A DNA stretch of 64,000 nucleotides from Cricetomys ansorgei (taxonomy: Eukaryota > Chordata > Mammalia > Rodentia > Nesomyidae), in NCBI GenBank assembly GCA_026225945.1, contig JAMJFZ010001133.1:4608501-4672500 (forward strand), given 5' to 3'. Numbering within the stretch: position 1 is the first letter of the stretch; each line of letters begins with the position of its first letter. A program made the translations under genes and the position numbers. Below are positions 24,231-37,329 of this stretch, one piece after another. The notes under the pieces were generated by a model. The model had not been told where the DNA came from. It made no database searches and worked only from the letters and a program-made list of their open reading frames with translations.

Positions 24231-25984
24231 AGCTGAGGTAGTGAGATGAAGAAATGATAGCTGAAGAGCAAAGGGCATTGGTACCAGTGACACAGACAGC
24301 TGAAGAAGCCAAAAGGAAGCAGACCAAGAGAAAGAACTGTGGTACATGAGAATAAAAGACTGGTTGAAGTATTCAAAACGTGCTTTTGTTAAGAAACAAA
24401 TGTGAAAAGGAGAGTGTGAATTCTGGTCCCGAGTTTCTGAAGATTCCCAAAACATGTAAAATTTGAGAATAGTACAATGATCCCATCAGGTCTTTCAGCA
24501 GTACCTGCTGTTAGTAGCCAAGTGCACAATACTCAAAGCTCAGGTGCCAAAAAGGATAATCAGTACTGCTGGCAACCATAGGTGTTGGTAGGAACTGGGT
24601 TTGGAGATGCTGTTAGCCAATGTTCAGAGATAGACCTGGCTTTAATGCGTATAGCTGTCTTTGGTTTCTGGATCCTGTTGCCATACACTTCTTTTCCTCA
24701 AAGTTGGGAGTTACAAAGCTTGATGCCTATTTGCCCAGCCAATAAATAAACATGATGCTCAATCGAGTTCAAGGTGATGATGGCATTGATGATAAAGTTT
24801 GTTCTAAAACTAGAAAGTGGATGATTTAAAGCCATAAAAATCTATTAATAGGTCAATCCCATGTGGAATGGTTGAATGAGTGCCATTTCACTTATGATAA
24901 CGTCTGAAAAATATAAACTGATCAATATAACTTTGAAACTACAAAGATAAACACCAGGTTTAAAAACATCAGGCTGAGTCCACTAATTGTACTAAGTGGA
25001 CTTTCCCCAATGACCACAAACATTTTACAAAGCATAAATTATATATGAAATGTGTAGTTTATAATAAGGGCTTGCTTTGCCCTGTGGATCAGGAAAATTT
25101 TGATAATTTTAATGTGAATTTCTGCCAGTTGAAAATCAATATTTGCACTTGTAGAAGTTGAATAATTTGATAATGGCTTACAAGTTTGATTGTCTGTGAA
25201 CCTACATCTAAATAAAGTTCTTAGTGGATATGTAAATATTTGCAAATCTTCTATAATCTGTTTCACATAAGAAAATAATCAAGAAATGTATCAACTGATA
25301 AATTAGCTAGGTTGAATAAGGAGGCATTCTATGGGCTTGGTAATCATCAGGGCATCCTAACATCTTAGTATACTTCAAGGAACTTGAAAGACACTGAGCA
25401 AGAAAGATATGCAGTCATGCAGGAACTCAGATGTTGAAAGGAGATATGTTTTCCCCATTAGAAGACTTGTATACCTTGTGGGGTTTGCATCCTAGTTGAT
25501 AATATATCCTGCAGCTAGTGGGCAAAATTACTAATGCTAAGGAGACTATTCATTAATCGAGTCCCTTGTGAGATTTGCCTCTAAGTACGGATCATCCAAT
25601 GAAAAGAGAAAATTTGAAATGGGGTATTCTGAGTCTAAAATAGCAGATTATTTCACATATCTCAGGAAAACTGAATTTATTTGACAAGTGGTGATTGGTG
25701 TGTGTTACAGAAGGGAATACTTGAGAAATATTTTGCTCAGAAGGGATACTAAAGACAATAAAGGGCCATAAAATACATGTACTCTAATTTAGCTTGACTT
25801 TCCCATTACTTTCACATTTTCAGACTTTGATATGTTACTTAATAGAAGGCTATAGTTTTCAGAAAGTTGATCTCCTTACTCAGCAAATGGTGACTAATTT
25901 ACTAATTTTATTCCAGCTCATTCATACCTTTTTCACATCATTCAAATAGTTTTCAGCTGTGAGCCAGAGCTAGCTTCCTCCACT
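24231..25984. other. Unidentified 1.75 kb downstream of the candidate LTR
   Basis: Less AT-rich than its surroundings up to about 24800, with AATAAA-type signals at 24741, 24745 and 25209. I tested several reading frames by eye against common retropseudogene sources and saw no match. It could be a worn ERV interior or unique DNA. Confidence 0.35.
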
Positions 25985-26620
25985 TGCCCATCTTCTTTAC
26001 TTGGGACTAATGGTTAAACCCCAACCTTATTTGCTAAGAGGGATCATATCCAGACAGAAACACTAAACTTCTGACCCTATTTCTGTGACATGAAGAACAT
26101 TTCTATCCAGGATGGGACACTAGACCTACATTGGTAACTCCACTCACCCTGTGCCTGAGTATCACATGATCTATACTTACCTTCCTGTACCCCTTCTGTA
26201 TTTTCTCTTTAATTAGGGACCACAGACTTGCACCAGTAACTCAGTACAACTCCCAATAAGTACCTTAGCCTTTTCCTATCTTTAGTCAGGGAGCCTAGAA
26301 TCATAAAATAACTCTAACAATTTCTTCTGTATACACCCACTCCTATTCCAGACAGAAAACACTGGAATCTTGCCACAAAACTTCACTTATCCCTGTGATC
26401 CATGGACTGCTATTCTCCAGAGAATGGTACTAATCCTCATTAGTAATTCCACCCCTACCCTTTCAGACCTTCTGGGGCCCATGTGACTCTCATCTGCTCT
26501 CCAGCTCTTCTTCTACCACTCTTTTTCAGGTATGAATCTAAGACTGCCATTGCAACTCTCCCTATAACAGTCCTAGTTTCTTGAGAAAGAATCCTGGACA
26601 CCTCCCGCAAGATTCCTAAA
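25985..26620. repeat. Degenerate tandem array, unit about 70-135 bp
   Basis: A motif of the form 'TCT(T/A)..CAGGGA.C.CTAGA.....CA.T.GTAACTCCA' recurs at about 26102, 26206, 26279 and 26414, with weaker forms near 25991 and 26521. Examples are 'ccaggatgggacactagacc', 'aattagggaccacagactt' and 'ccagagaatggtactaatc'. Units are strongly diverged. It could be an old satellite or the 5' monomer region of an L1. Confidence 0.4.
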
Positions 26621-26959
26621 TATCAGAAGAGACTTTCTGAATTTACTGAAGAAATCCTTCTGTGATTAGAAACTTCATTGAGCTGGAGATAAGATAGGAT
26701 GACTTCCCATACACATCTGAATATCAACACTGAATTCTCTAAATCTGGACCCCTAAATACTGTAAAGCTTGTTAACCACGAGACATGTTGAGATAACAAG
26801 AAACAAGAAACATCCAGTCAACAAAGCAAAGACAAGATATTATTTCCAAGAAACAGTATGAATGACCCATACACTCACAGTAATGTACTCTAAGAATGAT
26901 GATGTATAAGACTATGAATTCAAAACAACAATAAGAAGGAAGCACAAAAGATAGAGGAA

Positions 26960-27060
26960 CTTTGATGTTACCCTCGCCACGTAGACACATTTGTACGTGT
27001 GTTTTTGTGTTTATTTGTGTGTTGTGTAACTGTGGCTGTGCATGTGCATATACAACCCAA
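26960..27060. repeat. Degenerate (TG)n tract
   Basis: TG-rich with TTTG and GCATG interruptions. The open frames here on both strands (26772-27086 and 26962-27252) arise from this composition. Confidence 0.6.
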
Positions 27061-28951
27061 TCGCCTTTGTTGGAGTCAATAGACAACTTTCAAGTGTCAG
27101 AAGCCAGTCACCTTCTTTTGAAGATTCATGTAATATATCAGTATATGCCCAACAATTTAAATGTTCTCTTAATGTTATTTTCATCAATAATAGGCATGAT
27201 TTTTAATCAAGAGTTCTACCCTATTATTCTTCCTTCATTTGTTATTTCATAAATGACTGTACTCATTAATAAACTTCAAATGTGTTCCTTTCTTAAATGC
27301 TTCTAGGTAATTTGATTTGTTTTTAAATTATGTCAGCTCTCAATCTTTCGACTATATGGTAGTTATCTTTAAGTTGATTATAATTTTCAAATATAAAATT
27401 AGAATTGATATATGATGTCATAAGTTTAGTCACTGCAGAACTTTATTTCTATTTTAATAAGACTCTTCTTCAAGTAACATTAGTTGCCCAGAGAAATCAC
27501 ACGTGGAGTTTCTCGAAAAATTTCTCTCTCCATTTGTCATCTGTTTTCAAACAAAGACTATAGCTATTACATAACTTCAGCATAACTGTGTTTATCCTAA
27601 ATGGCATTATTATTCTAAGCAGATAATTTGTAAGCTTGTTTGATCTTTTGAAAAATATATGAGTCAATCAGAGAGTTGAAGGCAAACAGAAAAATATGCT
27701 TGGTCACAAGGTTTGTGATATCTTAAACGTATGTTGAGATCTTTATTTACATTTTAACTTTCCCAATTTTTGCATTTATATAATAATTTGTATTGTTTAG
27801 AGGAGAAATAAAAGGAGCACAGCCTGTAGAAAAACTTAATTAAGATTTTTTAAATCTCATTAAACAAATCACTTTTTCCATTTTTATAGTGCTGTTTATT
27901 CATAAACACATTAATGAAAATACAAAAATTTAAAATTAATGCTAATCATAAGACAAAAATATGTGACTATTTCAGTGTCCTAACTATTCAATTAGTTCTA
28001 ATCAAAATGAGTTGCTGTAAGCTCTATTCTTATAGGCAATGCAATAGATAACATAAGAGAGTATATATATATATACATCTCAAAAAATAATCAATACAGT
28101 TAGGAATTAATAAAGTCTTAGTGAAAGGATAGCATACTAAACATAACCTCTACATTTTAAAACTTCATAAAGATTTTAATGGATAGAAATAGTGTAAAAT
28201 TTGAAGCAGGGACAGTGACTATAGATGACAAATTTATTTTCAGCTTAACTAAGCAATCAAAATCAAAAAGGTTTATTATCTATGTAATGAAAACTGTAAG
28301 AAACTAAACCCAATAACTTGTTTAATAATCTTTGTTCAATAATCTTTCTTTTATTCAACATGAGACTTTAAAACTAATAATATCTACCACTTTCTTCCAA
28401 AAGTAATCTTTTTGAAATATAGCTTAAATTTTTAAAATTCTTTTCTGAAGTACATTGTGTTCAGTTGATAGATATATACAATGCATAATGATCAAACATT
28501 TGCAATTTTCCACAAAGAAATTTACTGACTTCTAAGTCAAAAACACACAGGTGAGAGGTGAAATTTTTCAGATATAAATAATTTTCTAGAAGACTAAAAA
28601 GCTAAGTGAAAACTTTGGCAGTTTGAAAATGATGGTATATGCAAAAATGAGCCATCAGCATTTAACAAAGGGAAGAGACGAAGTAAATAATTCCCACAGA
28701 GTATATATCTCTGTGGAAAGGTCAACCTCCAAGCAAAAAGGAATATAAAATAATCAGATATTCTCTCACAGTGTTGAAAATAGAGTATGAATAATTTTAA
28801 TACCTGATGGGGTCAAGGGAATTTGCATAAGTTCCTACTCTTTCAGAAGAATATAATTTTTTTTTTTCACAGCAAATTAGTATTGCTAGGATTAGATACT
28901 ATGTGACAATTATTCTACAAACACTCATAAAATTCAAGAAATACCAGGAAC
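27061..28951. other. Unrecognised AT-rich sequence, 1.9 kb
   Basis: No gene or repeat recognised. One of the longer repeat-poor blocks of the window. Confidence 0.45.
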
Positions 28952-28953
28952 TG

Positions 28954-29317
28954 TGTGGTTGTTTGAATGAGAATGCTCCCTCATACATATTCATATACCC
29001 TCTTTTGAGTACTTGATTCCCAGTAAGTGATGTTGTTTGTAGCATGTGTGGAATCAGTGGGGGTGGAGCCTTGCTGGAAGAAATATGTGGGTTGGCTTTG
29101 AGTCTCAGTCATGGCCTACCTCCTGCTATCACACTGCTTCTTACTTGTGATGGAAGTTGTAAGTTTGTCTGACACCGTTCCCTGAACATGTGGCTGTGTG
29201 TCCCTACCATCAGGGACTCTTGAACCCTCTGGAACCATAAGCCAAATTTAGCACCTCTTTCTACACATTGCCTTTATTGTAATGCTTTACCATAGTTATA
29301 TAAAAGTAATCAGTTAC
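28954..29317 (+). mobile_element. MaLR (ORR1-type) solo LTR
   Basis: Near full-length, starting TG and ending CA. Landmarks in ORR1 order: 'tgaatgagaatgctccctc', 'gagtacttgattcccagt', 'tggagccttgctggaagaa', 'ctctggaaccataagccaa', 'ttgcctttattgtaatgc', 'ataaaagtaatcagttaca'. MaLR LTRs belong to class III non-autonomous retroelements of rodents. The canonical AATAAA is degraded to 'aaatttagc'. No internal region is present, so it arose by LTR recombination. Confidence 0.8.
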
Positions 29318-29659
29318 AAAATGAAAGAAAATGTAAAGTATAAGTCAATGAGGTAAAAAAAAAAAAAATCCTAAAATTAGAATTATCAGATCTGACTTAA
29401 AAATATTTGGTATTGACAGAATCAATATGTCCTAAAATTACAGTGTAAAAATATGGAAATAGCATTGTGGAACTCCTGATAAGATTCATTGAGAATGACA
29501 CAGCATTACTTCTGCAGAATCCATGCAACAACACCAAAAACAACCAGTAAAAAGATGAGCCATTCTCTTGATGAGAAAACATCTCGAGGACAGTCTTCCA
29601 TATTGCTTTAGGTATGAAAGAGCAAGAAAAAAATAATCATCGCTTAGCTATTAGTATTA
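29318..29659. other. Unrecognised sequence between two LTRs
   Basis: Contains poly-A at 29355-29368. No gene. Confidence 0.4.
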
Positions 29660-30035
29660 TAGCAATGCTACTTTCAGTGATGGTTAAGATGATTATAAAC
29701 TTCATAGGATCTTGAATTATCTAGAAGAATAAACTGGACATCTCTATGAAGTCATTTTTAGGTTGAGTTAACTGAGATGAAAATTTTTACTATAAATGTG
29801 GGCAGAACCATTGTATAGACTTCAATCTTGCACTAAACTTAAGAGGAAAGTGAGTTGAACATCATTATTCACCTCTCTTTGATACCTGACAGCAGTGCGC
29901 TGTGACTACTGGTCTGAGCCTCCTATCACCATGAATTTCCCACTAGGGTGTATAGTTCCCTCAAATTATGAGCCAAAATAACCCTTCTTTTCTTGAGTCA
30001 CTTCTGTTAGTTATCTTGCTACAGTGAAAGGGAAA
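29660..30035 (+). mobile_element. MaLR-like (MT/ORR1) LTR, diverged
   Basis: Landmarks: 'gatggttaagatgattataa', 'gtgggcagaaccattgta', 'gcgctgtgactactggtct', 'aattatgagccaaaataacc' and 'gtcacttctgttagttatct', in the order of a common MaLR-like LTR with its 'taagccaaaataaaccc' signal. More diverged than the LTR at 28954. Confidence 0.6.
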
Positions 30036-30287
30036 GAGAGGAGAATGAAAATATTTAAGCCAGTTAGAGTTACATAGGAAATTCTTGTTACAAATAATCA
30101 AGGAAGGAAGCAAATAATAACAAGTAAGGAAAGAAGAAAATGATAGAAAAGTAAGGAACTTGGAATCACGCATAATAATTTCTTGAAGTTCATAGGTACT
30201 TAGCCTTTCCAGGGAGAGTGATATTTCTTGTCTCTATTAAAACTAGATGAAGCAAAACAATTCTTAGGAATTCAAATCTCTTTAACG

Positions 30288-30356
30288 TCAATACACACAC
30301 ATATATACATCCACATACACACATACATATGCATATATGCACATATACACACATTT
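30288..30356. repeat. (CA)n/(CATA)n microsatellite
   Basis: 'atacacacacatatataca' and related units up to 30353, ending in poly-T. Confidence 0.85.
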
Positions 30357-31254
30357 TTTTAAATTTAGAAACATGAAAGTTTGTCGTGAGCAATAGTTTA
30401 AAATTCATATTGATTTTGATACCATGATTATTCTTTTTGAGGAAATTCCAGTTTTACTTTGACATCTTACTGTAGGGACTCATATTCTTATCAATAGCGA
30501 CATACTTTTATAATTTATCTTAACATTATTAATTTAATAAGGGTACTGAACTCATGATAGGACACTAAGCCTGTTAAAATGTTAGACTCTATTTTCCAAG
30601 GGAATTTTTTTTCAGATTTAGTACGTATTTTATAATGAAAATTATTTTATAAGTGATTGATTAAAAAGGTAATTATATCAGCATAATGTAATTATAAACT
30701 TCAGTATCAAGATGAATTTATTCACCAAATTGCTAGTATACTGGCATCAGAGAAAATTATAAGCTGAATTTTAAAGAGATGAGCAACTCCCTACAGTACG
30801 ACTTCCCATCCAGAAAGAAATTGCCTGTGTCTGGTGTGGGTAACTACTCTTCCCAGATCACCTCAAATACCACAAATACCTTACATGTCACATAGTATAG
30901 GCAATATTGGATAATAAACTCATCTCTTGGTCTAGCTAGATTTTAAACCCTCTGGCCAAAATCTGCACACACAGTTTCCCCATTAACTTCCCTCATTGTT
31001 TCCTATTAGATCCTCTTACTCCCATGCCAAGTTTTGGAAGCAGTACAGTTTTTCAAGACTATATTTATGCTTTTATAAGTAGTAACTCTTCCCATATCAC
31101 ATTCAGTTAAATAGTGCCTGTACATGAGACAGTCAAAAGACATACACTATTTTAAAAGAAAATATTAATTTTATACGTTTGTGACTCAGAATATTTGACA
31201 TTTAATTGCAAGTTTTTCTGCATTGAAGAACAGTTTCTCATTATATATTTTTAT
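30357..31254. other. Unrecognised sequence
   Basis: No gene or repeat recognised. Confidence 0.4.
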
Positions 31255-31570
31255 GACCAGATTCAGTTTTTATTCTGTTGCTATGATAGATTTCCACAAT
31301 TTAAAAAAAAAAAAAAAAAAACTTGAGGGGGTAAGCTTATTTTTGCTTACTTCGAATTCTAACAGTATAGAGTCCATTATGGTGGGAAAGGCATGAGAAC
31401 AGGCATAGAAGGTATGGCTTGGTAGCAGGAGCAGGAAGCTGCAGGTCAAATTGCCTCAACAAGGGAAGCAAAGAAAGAGGACAGGAAATGAGGTTAGGCA
31501 ATAAAATCCCAACTTTCCCCACCTCATTGCCAGTGAAGGACTTCTTTCAGGAAGGTAGTGTGTTTTCATG
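31255..31570 (-). mobile_element. MaLR-like element, minus strand
   Basis: 'tattctgttgctatgatag', a long poly-A (31302-31321), 'gggggtaagcttattttt' and 'tccattatggtgggaaaggc' follow the order of the inverted form ('ttctgttgctgtgat ... ggcttac ... catcatgg'). The open frames 31337-31522 and 31419-31685 fall on it. Confidence 0.5.
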
Positions 31571-32744
31571 GTTCCATAACCTTTCAAAACAGTACTGCCA
31601 GCTTGGGATCAAATATTTAAACAGCCTAAGGTGGACTTTTCCTGTTCCAACTAAAATGCTAGGCATCAAATCTTTCAATCTTTAAACAGAGGCAGTTAGT
31701 TCAGTTCTTTTAGAATTTCTTCAGGATCTTCATGACTCTCTCATTGATCTCTAAAAGTTTCTACTTTCATTTATGATTTAAAAAAATTCCCTGACTAAAG
31801 GAATTCTGAGATATTTTTCTCTTTGCTTATAATTTCCTGACATCAGCAAACATGATTACATATATGAAGAAAGAAATGTACATGACAGTTGTCCACATAT
31901 CTTTGAACCTCAGTGGATCAAAGATGTAAGTCACAGCCTTTTTCCACCTATGACTATTTTCTACTTAATGACTTGAGTCTGAGCAAGTAATTCACCCAAA
32001 AAAAATCCTGTTGGATTTTTATCATGATGCCAATACAGTGCTGGTGATCTGGAGAGATTATTTGCTAAACATTTTGCTTTGTGACTTCATAATTTGTGTC
32101 TGGCAGAAGTTATTTCCTCAGAGGAAACTGACATTTAATCTAAGCCCTGAAGGATAAGTAAATATTAACTAAGTGAAGGAGCAGATCAGGGAGATGCCAT
32201 TTCTGGCACCCTTCGAAGCAGGTGTGAGGCAGAACCAATTATGGTTTGCCAGAGAAAATGCAAAGCAGATGTCCCTATAGAGTCAAACACAAAGGAAAGA
32301 GGAACACAGGGTTACCAGTAAGAAAGAGGTCAGAAGAATTCCAAAGGCCTTGTCAACAAAGTTTATGTTTATGACTATCCTTTAAAATATATTTGCTGTC
32401 AGAAGTGTCCATCATTGTTTCTGCATGAGTCTTTAATTTCTATTTTAACACCCTAAGATATGTACTTATTTTTACTATTTGTAGTCAAAAACCAAATGAT
32501 GTTAGGATGTCTATAAGTAGTTGAGTTGAAATTTGAAATTAAGTAGTCAGATTAGATCAGGTGCTTTTTATCTAGAGGCACCCCTCCATTGTGGGGCATG
32601 ATGGAATTATAACAAATCACATTAAGTAGAGGAGTGAGATTTATTCCTACTACCCAAGTACTCCCCTATCAGTCTGCCATGACATTCATGGTTAATATCA
32701 CCATTTCTTCCTTTGGTTAGAAACATGTCCAATTTAGCATCATA
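31571..32744. other. Unrecognised sequence; possible ancient repeat at 32115-32350
   Basis: 'taagccctgaaggataagta' followed by 'agatgccatttctggcac' resembles an old mammalian interspersed repeat shared with human, but I cannot name it securely. No gene. Confidence 0.3.
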
Positions 32745-32756
32745 TAAATAAAGAAA

Positions 32757-32795
<39 letters not shown>

Positions 32796-32870
32796 ATGAA
32801 GAAGGAGTAGGAGAAGAAGAAGGGGAAAAGAAAGAAAGAAAGAGAGAAAGAAAAGAAATAAAAAGAAAAA
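32745..32870. repeat. (AAAT)n microsatellite and GA-rich tract
   Basis: About 12 AAAT units, then 'gaagaaggagtaggagaag' and GAAA-rich sequence. Confidence 0.95.
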
Positions 32871-34458
32871 TTATCACATCACTTATCTGCATATGAAAAT
32901 ATGTTAGCTATAACCTATTGCTGTGGCTTTCCAACTCCCTCCACTCCAATCATATTTCCATGTTTTTTATTTATCTCTAAACTTCTCCATGTCCAGCTAA
33001 AATCAGCACTTCAAGAAACAAGGCTGATGTGGTTAAGTAAAATCTGTATCTTGTACTACTCCTGTAAGTTCTCTGTGACTAGTTCATTGATGCTGATGAT
33101 AGCCTGAATTCCTTCCAGAGTCCACATCATAAGATCCAAAAATGTGGATATCAACATATTCCAGATGCCCAGTTTACTCCAAAGGCTTTTCCCCATACTT
33201 TCCACATGCCCAACTGGCAAACCTCCTCCATTTGGTCTCAACATACAATTACTCCCCGCAAGAGCATTGTGCTATTTCACAGATGTTTAAGGTGCTTCGT
33301 CACTTTCTATCACAAATATAGTTTTTTGTTCTCATGTTACCTTAACAACATAGTTACGAGGTTTAAACATGATATTTACTGAACTATTGTATGATTGGGT
33401 ATGTAGGGACTGTTGCTTTCCTTTTTTGACATGTCACCAGAGAGACATCACATTTCACCTTGGCTTAATACTTAGCCATCATCATATGTGCTCAGCAGTG
33501 ACTACCTATCCTGAAGGCTACATATAATTATTATGCCAAACCTGCATTTAAGAATAACAGAAGATCACTTTTCAAAATAAAATTTTGTGAATCCAGCGTA
33601 ACACTTTCCTCACTTTGGAACAGGCTGGCAGTTACTACACAGAGTGGAAATAATTGAAATTGCAGAGAACATTATCAAGTTTTCAAACATGAATTTTCTG
33701 GGCCATACCCAGGTTTCCAGTTGAATGTTAAAATGTACGGTACAAACGGCAAAACTATATTAGGCTATCTGGAAAGAGAGGGGCGATAACAGCCTTAGGC
33801 TAGCAATTGGAAAGGTGACTCTTAAAGTTCTGAAAACAAAACAAGAAATTTAAAAGTAACTAAAATCACATTGTATAAAAGAGGTCTGATGACCCAAATG
33901 AAAACAAATTTCACATGTAGCATTTACAGATTTAGAATGTGGTTTCCAAGGAAAAAAATATGTGAAGAAGATACGGTTTTCTAGAACCAAAAGATATATT
34001 TTGAGGAGCAGCAGCAAGATGTGTTCTGAAAGACGTTTCCTCCTCACCCTACATAACACTTTTACTGTCTGTTGCTGAAAATGACATCGGGTCATGTTAT
34101 GAGATACTCTGCTGATAGTATACATAGATTTATTGACAAAATTATGACACCACAGAAGCTGCTCAATTAGTGTTAAAGTCATTAACTAGGCTGGAGATGT
34201 ATGGAGAGGCACTTCATACAATTTTACTTATAAAGATGTATCACTGTGGCTAAGAAATAATAGAAACACTTGTACATAATAGCACTTAAGTGAAATACTG
34301 ACAGATGTTGTTTTCTTTTCCTCTCTTACAATGGATTTGAGAGAATTTTGCTGCTAACTCAACCTCGGATCCTGAGCAGTAGAGTCACGGCTTGAGTGTT
34401 CTTGGTGTCCTGCATGAATTCCATGACATAGACCTTTGATATTTTAGAAAGTTATGTA
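32871..34458. other. Unrecognised 1.6 kb, repeat-poor
   Basis: The 110-codon minus frame 33850-34182 has no motif and is probably chance. No SINE, LINE or LTR motif seen. Confidence 0.45.
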
Positions 34459-34680
34459 AGGGGCTGGAAGGATATCACAGTGATTAAGAGGTCTGGCTCC
34501 TTTTCCAGATGTGCCAGGTTCAATTCATAATACCCACATGGCAATTCACAACCATCTGTAACTCCAGGTCCAGGGAATCTATCTGATGCCCACTTCTGGC
34601 CTCCATAGGCACCAGGCCTATAAAAGGTACACAGATGTACAAGCTGACAATACTCATATACATAAAATAAATAAATAAGG
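34459..34680 (+). repeat. B3 SINE, full length
   Basis: Starts 'aggggctggaaggatatcac', with 'ggttcaattcataatacccac', 'cacaaccatctgtaactcca', 'ctgatgcccacttctggcct' and an 'aaaataaataaataa' tail. Both Pol III promoter regions are recognisable but mutated. Confidence 0.85.
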
Positions 34681-35385
34681 AGATAAAAAAGAAAGTCCCA
34701 TGAAACCTCCTACATCAGCTTTCACAGATTGTTACTAGATGATTTACAATGACTGGCTCTAATTTATGATCATAAAAGCTTTCTTTTACCACTCTGTCAA
34801 AACTTTTCCCAACATCAGTTGAGTGATTGCATGGTGACCCAGTGGTTTGCACTCTAGGGAAGAACACATTTGAATTTGATGAATTCAGTAATTACTAATC
34901 TTTGCTGCATAGTGAGGCAAGGGTTGCAAACAGTTCAGAGTACTTGCTTTATCATGCTATATCATCAGCATGAACATCAAAATTTGCTCACACTGCCTGC
35001 TACAAGTGGCTAGTAACAAGAGGTGTTTCACAAAATCAATAGCTAAGTTTTTTTTTAGATAGAGTATAGGATGTCATCAATAATAATAATGTTTTAAGAA
35101 GAGACACTGTGCAAACTAAATATACCTAGAATTTGCCATGTGAAATCTGAACTGTATTCAAATAGTAGAGACCCACACAGGAAGGTTAATTAGTCATAAA
35201 ATACTTGGCTACTAAATTTCAAAGACTGAAGATATGGTGGTCTAAGATAATCAAAGTGTATTCATCATACCTCTGACAGATAAGGGAAGTTAATGGAGAC
35301 CAAAAACATTTGGATCCTTTAGGGTCCTGATCTGAGTACTACCCTTCATTTTTAACTTGTGGCTTTTTCATAGCACCATATCAGT
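34681..35385. other. Unrecognised sequence
   Basis: No gene or repeat recognised. Confidence 0.4.
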
Positions 35386-35439
35386 ATTCTATTGCCAACA
35401 AGCAGGGAAAAAAGCCAAGATTAGAAAGAATGCACAGTA

Positions 35440-35690
35440 ATCCTTGTTTACTTTCCAGCATTGGGAAATTGGTTAAATTGCTACAGAGGACTACAAAGAA
35501 GTCTGTCTTTATCAGTAGAGAAAAGAGAGATTTTTTTATGGTTAGTGGGTAGACTCTAAAGGAGTAGTATAGTTTATGATATGTTGGTGACAGTTTGTGG
35601 AATAATTCAGGTGCAAAATTGAACATGTTTTCAGAAACTATATGTTCTATAAAATCACACACTGAGTGTAATAGATGATTAATCTCCCAA
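35440..35690 (+). repeat. Unnamed dispersed repeat, copy A
   Basis: Shares 'gggtagactctaaa' + 'gagtagta' + 'tatgttggtgacag' + 'ggaataatt' with 38180-38485, and resemblance extends to 'ttctataaaa...ca.gcactga' beyond. Same orientation. The minus frame 35381-35662 over it is not conserved in copy B. Confidence 0.7.
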
Positions 35691-35819
35691 GACCTCTTGA
35701 AGTTGTTATAACTACTTATCAGTTGTTATCAACCAAGTTGATATCAACCAAGTTGTTATCAGACAGGCCAGATATTTTTCATATTCATTTTCAAAAGGAA
35801 GGTCATGAATTAGATGGTC

Positions 35820-35900
35820 TTCTCTTTTCTGTTGATGTGATAAAACACTGACCAAAAGCAACTTTCAGGGAAAGGAATTATTTTATCTTATATTTCAATG
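35820..35900 (-). mobile_element. MaLR-like fragment, minus strand
   Basis: 'cttttctgttgatgtgataa' and 'aacactgaccaaaagcaact' match the first 60-70 bp of the inverted MaLR-like element. The rest is missing or too diverged. Confidence 0.55.
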
Positions 35901-36944
35901 TCTCTTCTGGAGACACAGTTTCTGGATTCATTGTTCTTATGTGAATTCAAATGCTATTTAGTTATGTGTGTATGTTTGTTGTCATTTGTATTGAGAGTTT
36001 ATTAAACAATGTGATGATTATTTTGTAAGTTTTTTTTTCTAATCTCTCTTGAGGAGAAAACTATAATGTATGGATCAGTAAAAATACTGTGAGGGCTCTT
36101 CTGCAATTAAATAAAGGATAAAAAAAAATGGAGTTACATGTAAACAGTTCTGAGGTTTCTCAATCCTATGATCCCAGCAGTAATTAGATTTGCTTAATTT
36201 CCTGAGTGGTTCACTGTTGCCAGTTCACTCATGTCAGCTTGCCAAGGTTTTATTGGTGAGAATAGGACATGACATTTGGAGTTCGAGGAACTGCTATAAT
36301 CATTTTATGGTATTTTGTTTGTCAAAACAGATGGGTAAAGGTACAGAATAACCTTGCATTTGATCAGACTTCTGCCATAGACCCCAACAGGCCAGAATAA
36401 AACTTAAAATGTAATCAGTAATACCACCAAGTCATAGCAACCTATATTGGACCTCCAATAAATTCAGAAGCAAAGGATATTTCCCAAACAGGCTAATTTT
36501 AATTGACAGGCTCAAACAATTCCACACTGTAATCCTTATAGACAAAGAAGGTAACCTGGAGTAACCCTGAGGCAACTTGATGTTAAACCTTTTTCTAGAA
36601 CTTTCTAAACCTATTGTCTCCTTGGCAGGCCATTGAAACATTTATTCAGTTTTATGGAGTGAACTATATTGCTCAATTATAGAATCTAAAATAAAGCCAA
36701 TTAAGATCTTTAAACTAAATTGTTATAATTTTGTCCTTTGACAACAGTAATCACATTTCCCAGTATGGCAAAGCACATTCTAACACTTGCTCTCTTTTTG
36801 ACATACCATCTGGTGGTAAGAGACTGAGAACCCTTAAAAACATCCTGTAGTTGAAAAGTACTATAAAAAGACTTCTAGTAACTGTGAATGGCCATACTCA
36901 CATCCTTTCACAGAGAGCTTGTCAGCCTTCTGTTCTTATTAAAA
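35901..36944. other. Unrecognised sequence
   Basis: No gene or repeat recognised. Confidence 0.4.
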
Positions 36945-37112
36945 TTTATTGTATTCATTATTATATGTATCTGTGTGTCTGTGTGGATATGTGCATTTGA
37001 TGCAGGATCCTGAAGATAGTGTTGGATTTCCTGGAGTTAGAGTTACAGGTGCTGTGAGTGCTTCAGTGGGAACTAGGTTCCTCTGGAGTAGAAGCAAGTG
37101 TTCCTAACTGCA
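36945..37112 (-). repeat. B3 SINE, minus strand
   Basis: 'gatgcaggatcctgaagata', 'cctggagttagagttacag', 'gcttcagtgggaactaggtt' and 'cctctggagtagaagcaagt' give the inverted B3 order, ending with the worn tRNA-like head 'gttcctaactgc'. Confidence 0.8.
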
Positions 37113-37329
37113 AAATATCTTCTACTCCTGTATCTTATTGTAATAAGATGAAGAGTGTCCGTTTTTGTGCTTACTTCTGAGGTGAAAAGGGTTATTTGAA
37201 AGAAAGATTAAGTTTACAGTTTTGCTGTGTTGAACTCCTGAAGAAATGTGGCAGAAAAGGGGCAGAAGACACCCATCATGATAGGGAAGCTTCACACATA
37301 AAATCATGATTGTTAGTTAGGTCCCTAAA

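Noticed and set aside
24182..24455. Possible minus-strand retropseudogene with an 84-codon frame
   Set aside because: I compared its reading with common ribosomal-protein retrocopies from memory and saw no match; left as unidentified.
33850..34182. 110-codon minus frame
   Set aside because: Composition typical of translated AT-rich DNA and no motif visible.
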